Below are positions 21,336 to 32,989 of a stretch of DNA of 64,000 bases, piece by piece (positions within the stretch are counted from its first letter, which is position 1; every line of letters begins with the position of its first letter). A program made the position numbers and the translations under genes. The notes below the pieces were generated by a model. It was given only the letters and a program-made list of their open reading frames with translations. It was not told where the DNA came from and did no database searches. The DNA is from Penicillus capitatus (lineage: Eukaryota; Chlorophyta): assembly GCA_965649825.1 (NCBI GenBank), contig OZ287711.1, forward strand, positions 248,001-312,000, read 5' to 3'.

Positions 21336-22605
21336 CTGCAAACCGTCCGTCGACTCCACTTCATTCCTTACGTGCACGCGAGACAGGACCCCGTCCATGC
21401 CAAAGCCGCTTTTTTATCTTTCATGCTTTCAGATTTCGTCCAGTTTGTTTAAAGAACTGGTGAAAGAAGCAAAACAGAACTCCGACCTCTCCCTCATGGA
21501 AAGTGTTCGAGGACGAAGCCAACCAACTTCACAGGAAATTCAGTACTTGAGTCCTCGATCAGACTTCTCGATGGATAGACTGTTTCTTGCCTTTACTGAC
21601 GGTGTCTGAGAAGTGCATTGTACATACGGAAGAAGTGCTTGCCTTCACTTGATAGAAAAAGATAAAAAGAGAGACAGCATCCATAAAGACGCTGGGAACG
21701 ATTGTGTGAACTGTTCGTTTTAGTCGAAAGCGGCGAAGTCCTACCGTGGCCCCGATTGGAAACGACGTCGGTACGCTATCTCTCTGAGCTGGGTATTTTG
21801 TTTCGATGCACTGTTTCTGGTAGTTGCTACAAACAAAACTTGAAAAACTGCATGGACAATGCGTTAACAGCATTCCTCCACTTTATGGAAGAGGTCTTCG
21901 TAAGCGACTATCCACGACGGGTGCGATCATGATTCGCTCACGTCAGCTTTGAATCTTCGGACTCTGAATGAAGATAAGAACGCAAGCACTCTCCTTAATT
22001 ATCGGTGAGAAATTCATCCCGCTACAGATGCAAGAGTCAAACAGCGTTAGACACACTGCCACGCTTTTACTTTCCTTCGGATATTTGAATTGCGCCGCAT
22101 CGACATCGACATCGACATGACCAACGCGTTAAGAAGTGACTAGCGTGTGATTTCTTTTCGTTTTGGCCAAAAACCATCCATTCTCGCTGTACTCAGAGAT
22201 GCTTTGGATAGATTCTTTGCGAAATCGCTTCTTTTGGACACAAGCGAAGTTTGTTCAGGAGTCAAGTTTTCTCAATCATTGCTTACCAAACATCTCCAAA
22301 TACGTCGCGCTACGTTCGCCCTTCGTTTTTTTCTGCGCGTTGCTTGAGGACTCGAGATGCGTTGCACATCACAATCACCGGTAATGAACGGGGCAGCTCA
22401 CACGTGTCCGGAGTTCGGAACCGTGTGATACGATTTCTCTCTCAACCTCGTATCGTTGACCTCCAAGTCGTATCAGACACTCTCGAGAATCTTTCTCGGA
22501 TGACCTTTACCTGGTATCTGTCACTGAGCCGCTCTTCACTTCCGCTTCTTGCTTCCTACGTGCAGTACTGTTTCGCGTTGACAAGCACGTTCGCGTTTGC
22601 ACCGA
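21336..22605. other. Intergenic between NACHT A and third P-loop gene
   Basis: No supported gene. The stretch is collinear with 62130-63394 in copy B (for example TTTCAGATTTCGTCCAGTT and CTCTCAACCTCGTATCGTTG in both). It carries the leader of the P-loop gene at 22606. GACATCGACATCGACATGAC at 22101 is a short hexamer repeat absent from copy B. Confidence 0.4.
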
Positions 22606-24431
22606 ATGGAGCATCGACCTGGCTTCTCGCAGTCTCCCGTGTTCCTCGTCGTTGGGAGAACGCGCGTCGGAAAAGGCGAGTTCATCTCCACCGCCCACAG
22701 AATCCTCAAAGGAAGCGCGCTTCCGAACATCGTATCCAGCCGTCTGGTTTCGCACACGAAAGAGACAAAGGGATATCCCGTGAGTCTCGGCGAACGCGAC
22801 GCTCGAATGGTGGACACTGTCGGCTTCGACAACAGCAGCGGAACGGACATTCCCGAAGAGACGCTGCTGCGTTTTCTCGAAGAGACTGGAAAGGCAGACT
22901 TCTATCCGCCGCTCGTCATACTCCAAACGCTGTCCGCAATGGAGAAGGATCTGCTGACGAAGATGTCTGCTGTCTTCTCGCATATCGTCGTGGCAGTTCG
23001 AATGGCTGGTGCATCCGCACTGGACGAAACGCGACGCGACATCGCTATTGAGTGTCGGATAGAGCCGGTCAGCGCCTTCCACCCGCTAGGGTTTGTGTCC
23101 GCGAAGCTCGACGGTGGGACTAGTCGTCGGCTGTATGACGCTGGCGTCCAGGATATACTGGATTTCTACGGCGGTCTGACCCCTTCCCGGAGGGCACTAG
23201 ACTTCTCGAGCTCGCTGTTCGCTGGAGACTGTGTGAGAACGCCGTGCTCGCCAGAGACAAAATGCGCCGCCGTTTCGCACCAGCGCCACGAAACACGACG
23301 AGAGAGAAGGACGATAAGGGTTCCCGTGATAGTGACCCTCGCAGACAGTGGCCACTACGAAGAAGCAAATCCCTCCGTGGCCAAGGCCTTCAACTGGGGA
23401 TCCGGCGCTTGCTCGGGGATAGGGATGCAGGCCGCCATTACTGCTGTTGCCGCTGTCGTTCTCGTGGTCCTAGGCGCGGAGGGCAGTCGTTCTCCGAAGA
23501 CTCGTGGCTAATTTCTTCCGCGCTAGGTTCCGTGTACGACGGCCCCGCTTCAGCGACTTCCTCGTGCTGGATTTCCTGGACCGCGGTACTCCTGTCGTCC
23601 GAGCTGCGTCGGGAGTTAAAAAGAGCGGTGTTGTGGACCACTCGCTCTGCGCCCCACTGGAAGAGTTCCGAGGCTTCGATGCTCCTACGCTCGGCGCTCC
23701 TGAAGTGTTCAAGGGCGGCAAGGAACGGCGGATTGCGGTAGAGCGGAGGATAAGGAACAGTTGCTCGCGCGATGTGTCGTGCTTCGTCGTCGGCCAGAGT
23801 GAACACTCGAACGCGAAACGAAAACGAAAACGTTTACAATGAGCAGACGAACAGCGTTTCCCAGCCTTTTATCCGGTCGAGGCGACGCGACTTCCTAGAC
23901 AGGTGAGTCATCCAGCGCCGAGAGCCAGAAAAAAGGGCCCCTTCGCGGCACGGGGTCTCATCTGACACGACCCCAAGTGTCCCTTGAACGCATGACCCCA
24001 TCTCCAACAAGGCAGTCCCATCATCAGGTCCCTTCCTGCATTTGCATCATCATTCCTCTATTTCATCTCGTCGACAGCCGCTTCGGCGTCTGCTGCTGCG
24101 TTTGTCGGTCCTGTGTTGTGGGTGTGTGCCGGAATCGCCTGTCAGTACGCGTCGATTAAGGCGGGTGAAGACGTCTGGGTTAGCGACACGAGGCAAGAGA
24201 TCGCGTTACCTCGATGAGAAGAAGGAAGTCGACGTGAGATACGTCGTCACACAGAAGCTCCGCAGGACGTTTGTCCGAGAGGTTCAAGAAGTGTGGAAGA
24301 TACTTGCTGGCGAGATCAAGATCTTCGAGGGATACGAGTACGGTCCGTGGAAGGAAGCAGGCGACGAGCGTCTGGACAGGTTCGAAACGGAACTGCCATC
24401 AGATCTGCCCGAGGGAAAACGTGTTGACTGA
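22606..24431 (+). pseudogene. AIG1/GIMAP-like P-loop protein, interrupted, copy A-3
   Basis: From the ATG at 22606 the frame encodes the P-loop (GRTRVGKGEFIS), G3 (VDTVGFDNSSGTDIPEE) and the start of the hydrophobic centre (AAITAVAAVVLVVLG), then stops at 23511. The rest of the centre resumes at about 24066 (SASAAAFVGPVLWVCAGIAC). After one more frameshift near 24205 (one extra G compared with GAGATC-CGTTAC) the C-terminal block EVWKILAGEIKIFEGYEYGP follows, ending at 24431. About 580 bp unlike the paralogues separate the two parts. That is ten times the local intron size, so I favour an insertion over an intron. Confidence 0.7.
23485..24060. other. Foreign-looking insertion within P-loop pseudogene A-3
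   Basis: GC-rich sequence with no counterpart in the other P-loop genes. It contains an A-rich run (AACGCGAAACGAAAACGAAA, near 23810) and a minus-strand frame of about 122 codons (23806-23438) that I cannot assign. I could not find clear target duplications or terminal inverted repeats by eye, so boundaries are approximate. Confidence 0.4.
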
Positions 24432-26631
24432 ACATCTCTATTGATGACCGGCGCCGCCGTGAACATTATCGATGTATGTCTTTTAACAGAATGCGCGTTG
24501 TTGCGCAGCAAATCTTCTGCCAGTGTGTGCGGACGAAAGAAAAGAACGGTTATACAAAAAAGGGTATTAGCGCACATTGCCGTAACGACGAATCTCACGC
24601 AGAAAGCATTCGTTTGCACCAACGAGCAATACGTGCACGTCTATTGTTTCGACGGCGAATATAGGGGTTCGATTTGAACGGCCGTCGGCAAAGGTTCTAC
24701 GTCGCAAGAAAAGACGCTTCCTTGCGTTTGCGACTTATTTCACGTCGCATTTGAACTCTTTATTCCATCGGAGAGGACCCGAGGGAGTAAGTAGTGCGAA
24801 ACAAACGAGTTGTGAGTAAAATGCGAGCGCCGTCACTGCTGTCTTAGTCTGCATCGCCTAACTCATCGAACAAGATCGACAAAGATCCTCTCGCGGACTT
24901 TTTGCATGTGCGATGTCGTCGCAACAGTCCAAGAAAACCCATGGGGCTGCGTATGCTGAAACAGGACTAGTCAATACAGGAGTCACAAACAATCTTCGTT
25001 CGACGAGATCTTCGATGGAATAAAGAAGGGCACATTCAGTTATGGATGTGGTTTAGTGATTAGAAACAACAACACGAGGAATACCGAGCTGCTCACAGGA
25101 AACGGTAGATTTGTTCGGCAGTGTCGCCGAGATCGAGTTTAGACGTCACAGCATTCAAAGTGTAAATTTTGTGGAAACGTTGCTATGAATCGTGTCAAAT
25201 CTCGAGATGAACTTGCACGAAGATGCTCGTGAGGTTCTCACGTGGCGACGGGAACACCTAGGAACATACAAATAGAGTTCTTAATGATGTCACATATGAA
25301 CCGGGAACCTTCAAGTGAACTCCAGTTTCAGAATAGTATACATTCAATCCTTGCAGCCTTTGATCACAATCGTAAGATTCATGCATAACTCCTGTGTCGA
25401 GCAACGTTCGAAACAGCGCATATCTCAGTGTGTTCTTACTCTGTACGAGTCAGTCGTAACTTAACGAAATAGAACTTCAACGAATCTCCCCGTATGCGAT
25501 GAAGAGGATTAGGTGAAGTCTTGGCATACTTTGTGCCGCCATTCAGATCAAAAACCCAATCACCGGCTGCAAAGAGTGCCCGGGGACATCGAGACGGCGG
25601 GATGCGTGCCTCGAATGGGGCATAGTGTTGTCTTGTGTTAGAAAGTGATGCCACGAGTATGACACGATGACACAAGAGTAACAAGAGGCATGAGGTACGT
25701 GGATTTCGGCATTTAAGTGCACAATTCGTCTTACGCGTGTACATTTGTTAAGAGTTAACTATTGCCACAGTCAGTTCTTTTAGGACGTAGAATGAACATC
25801 GGAATTCTAGGATTATGGAGTTACCTCACGATGTACATGATTTGACTGGTTGTCCATAAAAGGAGCAAGATGAGCTAGCTTCCTCGTTGTGTGTGAATAT
25901 TGGCGTGTTTTTGTATTACGATCCTCTACAGTTCATTGCGCAGTTAGCATCTGACGAAGGATCCTCCCACACGGGAGTCCTTCATGCGAGGTCGAAGGCA
26001 CCGTGTGGAGACAAAGATCCATCTTGTAGAACTCTCGAAGCTGACTGCTGTTCGAATGCAAGAATCCGGAATTAAGCAAAGAGATCCGAAAACCATCTCC
26101 GTCGATACTCTTTGACGGCGACTTCGGACTACAGACGCGTTCAGTCCGATCGCGAATGCGACCGAAGATGGATGCCAATAGGAAGTAGAACTCTATGTCT
26201 ATCGTCACGAGACTTCCGTTTCATAGCACCGCGTGCTGCACTAAGCAGGTAGGAGAAGCGATCTCAGAGTCCTCCCTCGTCAGGTCTCGCGACCGGTAGC
26301 GAGAGACGTCGCGCTCTCGTTACGTTAACTTATAACCTGTTTCGGAGAAGCAGCACTATCTCGACGATATGCCAACTTGTGTGTCAATCTTTTTGTTTGC
26401 TTTTTTCTTTTTTGGCGAAAAAGAGAGAGACTAGTTGTCGCGCTCGCGGTGAACAAACGTGTGTGCAGCACCTAAACAATCTTCAAAGCAGAAATCGTCA
26501 ACAAACTCAATATCCCCCATTCTTATAATGTGACAGTAACGCTAGTCATGTCACAGCTTCAGATGCTGAGCCCCGTCTTAAAGCTCAGGTTGAAATGAAA
26601 ACAGACCCTGGTATGCAGCCGATCTTTATCT
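24432..26631. other. 2.2-kb gene-poor spacer after copy A
   Basis: More AT-rich than its surroundings and without a supported gene on either strand. The longest frame (minus, 25744-25436) lacks recognisable features. A small inverted repeat TCTCGC...GCGAGA occurs near 26287-26307. The equivalent sequence after copy B lies outside the window, so the end of the duplication cannot be placed exactly. Confidence 0.4.
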
Positions 26632-29600
26632 TCAGTCGTCGACGGCCGAGTGGGTGGAACTCTCGGACTCTTCGTGGCCAGTCCTCGACTTGGGGTGCTT
26701 GATCTTGTATCTGATCCACTGCGCCAGAACACAGAACATGTTGGTATCTGGTGCGCAGTTCTCCCCTTTCTCGCTGAGATCGCTTTTGAAGAACTCGGCC
26801 GCGAACTTGAGAAAGTAAAACACAAAAACGCAAAATGTGATGAGGTTCAGCAGGACACACGCGCCCGTGAGCAACTCGCGAGTGATGTTATCTGGATAGT
26901 TCTCGTCGTCCAGCATGATCGCAACCAGCGTTGTCAGCAGCGACACGAACAAGGATCCAATTTCGAATCCGTTGAGATTTTGGAAACGTTGTCGGTAAGG
27001 ACTCGCCAGAATATGCGCCGCGATGGCAAGTGTGATCAGGTGCGCGACTCCGGTGATTGGCAGAGTGCTGTCGAAGAGATGAGCGCAGAAGACGAGAAAG
27101 GCAATGGCGACCTTTCTCGCAACGATGACGACCTCCCAGTAACGGCGACGATCCATTCTGTAAGAGCGATAGAGGAATCCGGTCGTCTGGAATGTCCAGC
27201 TGTGCTTGTAGGAAAGGTGTTGGACCGGGACTCCGAGGGTGGCGATGAAGAGACCGAGCAGAATGCCGTAGACCGGACACACAAAAGCGACGACCAAGGC
27301 GTAGACCAGCATCGAGTGGTCGCCTTGGTAGCATTCGAGGGCAGTGTCGACCGCCCAGTACTTGTGCGTCGAGTTGTGCACGTCGGCTCCATCCAAGTGC
27401 GTCGAGTCGTGCACGTCGACGCAAAGAAAAACGCTCAACGCGGTCTTCAGCACTGGCACGAAAGTGATGTACCAGATGACCATGAGCGACAGCACGCATC
27501 TCTTTAGCAGGAAACGCGGAGGCATGTCGTTCTTTCCTCTCACTGATTTCGGCGTCCAGAACACAATCCAGAGGTGGAGCACGGCGCAAGGAACGATGCA
27601 CGTGTTGACGACAAGCGCCAGTGCCGTCGGATGGATGAACAGGTCTTTCGATCTCAGACACACGACGGAACGTCGAATGCCATCCGATGCGAGACCACCG
27701 AAGAACTCTAGAAGCGCACAACAGTCGACGAGACGAGACTTCCGAGATTCTGGTTTCACCTGCCACGTCCGCCATGACGATCAGCGAGAAAGCCCATCCC
27801 ACGTCGAGAGAAGCCAACAGCACAGTCACTTGCGTGTAGCTCAGCGTGATCTGCAAAAATAAGAGGAAGAGGAATAAGACGTTTAGGACGGACCTTGAAC
27901 ATTTCGACTGCTCTCCACTTAGCTAGAAACTTCTCAGACGTACGCACTCCGTCGTCTGATTCACCCTGTGGCACACGATTTTGAGAATTGTGGCAGTGAC
28001 GTTACTCTGCACCCACGTCTGATTCCGTACGCGGTGAGTCTGGCTCTTCCAGTAACAGAGATGAGGATGCGCTCTGGCTAGGAATCTGTCTCGTTTCTCC
28101 ACGCAATGCACTGAGCGTGCCATGAATCGTGATGGCCGTCAGTCCCAAGAGAAAGAGAGCCGACATCGCAATGTAGGTCACACTGAAGGGCCAATTCAGG
28201 CACTCCTTGCACTCCGAGGACAAGCCAGATCCGTAGTTGTCCGAACAGGACCCACAGAGAGGACCTTCGTAACCCTTTCGGTATCAAACAAGAGTTTAGA
28301 AAGCTTGTATCGCTGAGAACGCAGCTTACCTCCGCACACTGAGCGTCCATGTAATCCTCTATCTCTGATTCCTCAAAGCTGCACTTCGTGACATCGCTGA
28401 CTGCTTTACTCAACTTGTCAGATCGGCCTTCGAATTCGCAGGCTGCGGTCGGAAGGCATCTGTAAAGGCGGTCCGAACACGGCGTCTTCTGCCAGTAGCC
28501 GTCGTTTGGCGTGATCGCTTGAGATGTGCAATTGCCATTCTCTGGGCACGACTGGCAATCATTCTTTGAAGGCGGAAAACTGTAGGTCGTGCTGCTGCAA
28601 TCCACACAGATTCCAGCACTCGACAAACTCTCGCCGACAAAACATTCCCGCACACTGACACGAATATCGATGCTCTTGATCTCCTTCTTGTCAAATTCGA
28701 CGGTCAGCTGGTACTTCCCTGGAGGAACGAAGGCTTCGATGTGTTTGAAAGAACAGCTTCCTTTTTTCATCTCCAAGACGAAGGACCCTGTCAGGAATCT
28801 ACCACCCTTCGAAGACATGATGGCTGACACCGGTTGGTCGCTCGTTGCCGGTTTTTGATCGAGACGATCCACCAGCTCTACTGTTGCCGCCGGCAGCTCT
28901 GTACCGGCACGATAACTTTCAATCGCACAGCCCTCTTCGCCGCTCTCACAGCCAGAGTTGGTGGCATCCTCGATCACCATCTGTGCGCTTACGGCATACG
29001 TTGCGATAACAGGCCCGTAAAGGCGCGCGTTGTTGTCCTTCCACGACGGACAGACGTCATTGACAGATTTAATACTGCGCAGACTTTTCCAGTCTCTGTC
29101 CTTGTTAGACGATAAACTAGAGTCTGTCGAAGCATCGGAGCAGCGGATGCGAATGGCTTCCAAGTAACCGGCGAAGACAGCTCCTCCACCAATACGCGCC
29201 TTATTCCCAGAGAGTTGCGTAATTAACAAAGCCATAAACGGACAATCGACGGCCTTTGTCAAACATTCTCCATTCCTTTCTTCGCACCCAAAGAAAACAC
29301 CGCCTAGAAGCCAGAGTAAGAAGAAGATCTCCTTTTCATGACGGTCGCATACCTCCCAGCTCCGCCTTGTTGTTCTCGACGCGGCTGAGGGTCAGCGACA
29401 AAGCAAGAGTCTGGTCCTGGTCGGTATCAAGGAAGACAGCACCGCCTTTTCCCCCGTTCGCTGAGTTGTCGTGAAACAAGCAGTCGGTACAGAGGAAAGT
29501 TGATGCGTTGATGCCCTTCACACCACCACCGTCTCCGTCAGCTTCGCAGTAAGCTATGGTAAGATTGCGAGCCGTCGTGTTAGATTTCTCCAACCAGATC

Positions 29601-32600
29601 GCTCCACCGTCTTTCGACTTTCCCTCAACGACAGTGGAGTCCTTTATGCTGATTGAGCTGCCATGTGATGCCGCGACAAAGCCGCCAGCCGTTTTCGAGG
29701 TGCTCGAAGACCAATGTGAACGTGCAATTTTAACGGTGGAGCTTCCGGCATAGACTAAAGCTCCAGATTCAGAGCTGCCGTTCGTAGCTGTCAAGTTTTT
29801 CAAAGTTATCGCCGATTGCTGAGCGTAGACGAATCCACCTTCATTTTCTGCGTTGTTGCCGGTAGCATATGTGTGCTTCAGCGTAGCATTTGACTGTTCC
29901 GCATAGATAAATCCTCCGTATTCAGCAGTGTTGCTTTTTGCATTGGTCTGATCCAGAGTCACAGTCGAGTGCTTTGCAAAAACGAAACCTCCGTTCTTTG
30001 CTCCATTGCCGTTTGCTTTTGTGGTGACAAGAGTCACAGTCGAATCTTTCGAGTGCATGAAGCCGCCATTAGACTCAGCGGTATTGTTGGACACTCTCGA
30101 CCTCTCCAGCGTTACTTTCGACTTCTCCGCATGCACGACTCCGCCATTAGACTCTGCGGTATTGTCGGTCACGGCAGAGTTCTCCAGCTGCACGTGCGAG
30201 TTGGACGCGTATACGACTCCACCATTAGACTCTGCGGTATTGTCGGTCACGGCAGAGTTCTCCAGCTGCACGCACGAGTGGGTCTCCGCGTACACGACTC
30301 CGCCATCAGACTCTGCACTGTTGAAAGTTGCGTTGGTGTTATCCAGCTTTACGGTCGAGTTGGACGCGTGCACGACTCCGCCATTAGACGTTGCGCTATT
30401 GTCAGTCACGGCAGAGTTCTCTAGGTTCACGTGCGAGTTGGTCTCCGCGCACACAACTCCGCCATTAGACTCCGCGCTGTTACCAGTTGCGGTGGTGGTG
30501 TTTAGAGTTACGTGCGAGTTGGACGCGTACACGACTCCACCATTAGCCCCGGCGTTGTTGTCGGTCACGGCAGAGTTCTCTAGCTGCATATGCGAGTTGA
30601 ACGCGTACACGACTCCGCCGTCATGCTCTGCGCTATTGTTGGTCGCGGCAGAGGTCTTCATTCTTACGCCCGAGTTGGACGCGTGCACGACTCCGCCAGC
30701 AAACCTTGCGATATTGTTGGTCGCGGCAGTGCTCTCCAGCTTTACGTGCGAGTTGGACGCGTACACGACTCCACCATTAGCCCCAGCGTTGTTGTCGGTC
30801 GCGGCAGAGTTCTCCAGGTTTACGTTCGAGTGGGTCTCCGCGTACACGACTCCGCCATCAGACTCTGCGCTATTGTTGGTAACGGTGGTGCTCTCCAGGT
30901 TTACGGTCGAATAATGCACTACTACCACTCCTCCACGTGATGCTCTATTGTTGGTCGCGGCAGAGTTCACCAGCGTTACGTCCGATAACCACGCGTACAC
31001 GGCTCCACCATCATGCTCTGCGCTATTGTTGGTAACGGCGGTGCTCTCCAGCTTTGCGTTCGATCTATTCATATCTAGAACTCCTCCCTGTGATGCTCTA
31101 TTGTTAATCGCGGTGGTGTTCTTCAGCTCTACAGTCGACCAAGCTGCGTACACGACAGCTTGGTTATCGGACGCGACGGTGTTCTCCAACTTCACGTACG
31201 AGCCACCCCCCGCGTACACGACTCCGCCTCTCAATGCGATATTACCAGTCACGGTGGTATCCTTCAGCTCTACGTTCGATTCTTCCGCGTATACGAGACC
31301 TCCATAAGACATTGCTCTGTTGTCGGACGCAGCGGTGTTCTCCAGCTTCACGTTCGATTCTCTTCTTGCGTATACGACACCTCCTTCAGACATTGCGGTG
31401 TTGTCCGTCGCGGCAGAGTTCTTCAGCTCTACGGTCGAGTTGTCCACGTAGACACAACCACCCTTCCAAAAGGCGACATTGTTCCGGAAGAGCGAACCGT
31501 ACAGAAAGACATGCGTTGTGTCTTCGGCGTAGATAGCCGACCCTGAGGTCGCTGAATTCGAAGAGAAATTGCATGTGCTGATATCAGCAAGTGACTTGAC
31601 CAGATGAATACAAGAGCTGAATCGGCTGTCGCGCATGTTTTGCGCCAGAGTATTCCGATTGAAAGACCCGTTCGCCAGGGAAAGGACACCGTCTCGAACT
31701 CGAATGATGGTGAGGTTGTTTTCTGAGGCAACGAATCCCTGGATTGTGATTGTGGTGTTGGATGACCCTTGAGCGTATAGCAATGACGATAATTGATCGT
31801 TGGATTCATCTACGATGTTCCTGGCCACGGTACAGTTCTCCACACTAGTTCTCTTCGCTAGGAACACTCCGCACCCATCGCTTGAGCAAAAGTTGTCCGC
31901 AATCTCGACATTGGCCATCTCCAGTCCAGAACATGACGATGACATACGAAGTCCCGAGGCCGCAATGAGTCTGTTCTTGCGTATCGTGACGCGGCGGAGA
32001 GCTACGAGTCCAGAGTTGCCAGGAGTCTCACATCCAGTGACTTCGACGAGCGACCGGACTCCCTCCGCTTCTTCGAATGTGCACCCCTCAATGACGAGAT
32101 CGACAAAGGTAGCGCTCGTCGCTCTACGCAAGGAAAGGAAGATGGATATCCCAATCGATACCGTCTTACTGCACTAGGAAGAGGCCGGAGTTCTTCCGAG
32201 GGCATGTAAACGTTGTCTTCGCTGCTGGATTCTCGGACGCGTCGCCGTCGAAGTCTGTGCCGTCGATGAGGGAGGAGATGGTCAGTTGCCAAGGAATGAC
32301 CACACGCGATCGTGGCTGAATGACCCTTGTCACGTTGAACGCAATCACATCACCCTCCTCGGTGCAGTTGACAATTCTTTGCAAATCGTTGCCAATTTCT
32401 TCAAGGACAGCGTCGCTGACGATCCATGTTCGACCATCTGACGAAGTGTACCGTGCTCTGGCCTCGCCTGTCAAATCACAATTGAGACCTACGACATGGC
32501 AGAAACCCTTAAACTCCCGAGCACCGTGCGACGGAGGAAGAATGACTGACCTGCCTCGTTTCCCAGGCCGGACGTAGCAGACTGGAGTGGAAGAAGCGGC

Positions 32601-32923
32601 TCGTTCGCGGTCTACATACAAGAAACGACGTGTTAATACCCTCGGCGCGGAACGTGCTCGAGCTGTACGTCTTGAACGCGTTCCGTTTTGAGGCTTGTGG
32701 ATGTGGCGGTGAATACGGTCGGCTTTTTGTCGTCCGTTTGATCTAGAACACCAGACAACAGCATGGAGAGCTGCGACGAAGTGGGTGTTTTGAAACCGTC
32801 GTTGGTAGACAGGGCATCTGACGGACGCAGAAAGGCGCGCTGAACTGCGCCTAGTATTCCAATTCCTTGTGCCAACACAGCGCACAGAAGAAAGAGTCTC
32901 AAACGAGAAATTGGTCGGCGCAT
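26632..32923 (-). CDS. Giant surface protein: signal peptide, Pmp-like beta-helix, Cys-rich/EGF, multi-pass C-terminus
   Basis: Minus-strand exons, all phase-consistent unless noted: first exon from 32923 (3' end unresolved), second down to 32170, then 29353-32123, 28330-29279, 28017-28274, 27894-27965, 27760-27850 and 26632-27707. Total about 1980 residues. The N-terminus has a signal peptide (LRLFLLCAVLAQGIG). The 923-codon central exon encodes more than 25 imperfect repeats of about 23 residues with GGVVYA and NS-x-V-x-LENS-x-x-TDN, typical of polymorphic-outer-membrane-protein right-handed beta-helices. Cys-rich motifs follow (CVDCSSTTYSF, GYEGPLCGSCSDNYGSG), then many hydrophobic helices and a charged cytoplasmic tail. 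Similar architectures occur in prasinophytes and stramenopiles. Adhesion or surface sensing is a guess. Confidence 0.8.
29950..31420 (-). repeat. Intragenic tandem repeats encoding beta-helix coils
   Basis: Repeats of about 69 bp (some with 3-6 bp length changes) within the large exon. Neighbouring units share stretches such as GCGGTATTGTCGGTCACGGC and ACGACTCCGCCATTAGACTC on the plus strand. The near-identity of several units (30160-30270) implies recent unit duplication or conversion. Confidence 0.8.
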
Positions 32924-32989
32924 TTTGTGAACGAGAAACGCTGAACGGAGATAGCAGAATGCTTTTGTTAAGAAGACGCGACTCATTAA

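Noticed and set aside
25436-25744. 102-codon minus-strand frame in the gene-poor spacer
   Set aside because: No homologue in the window, no motif, and composition typical of a chance frame.
26650-27507. 285-codon plus-strand frame
   Set aside because: Antisense to the multi-pass membrane exon; highly charged composition mirrors the hydrophobic codons of the real strand.
30006-30914. 302-codon open frame on the plus strand
   Set aside because: It is antisense to the repeats of the giant beta-helix gene; the repeat composition keeps that strand open, and the minus strand has clear homology and splice logic.
29950-31420. Possible CRISPR-like array (regular repeats)
   Set aside because: Repeats are contiguous coding units with gradual divergence and no unique spacers, in a eukaryotic gene.
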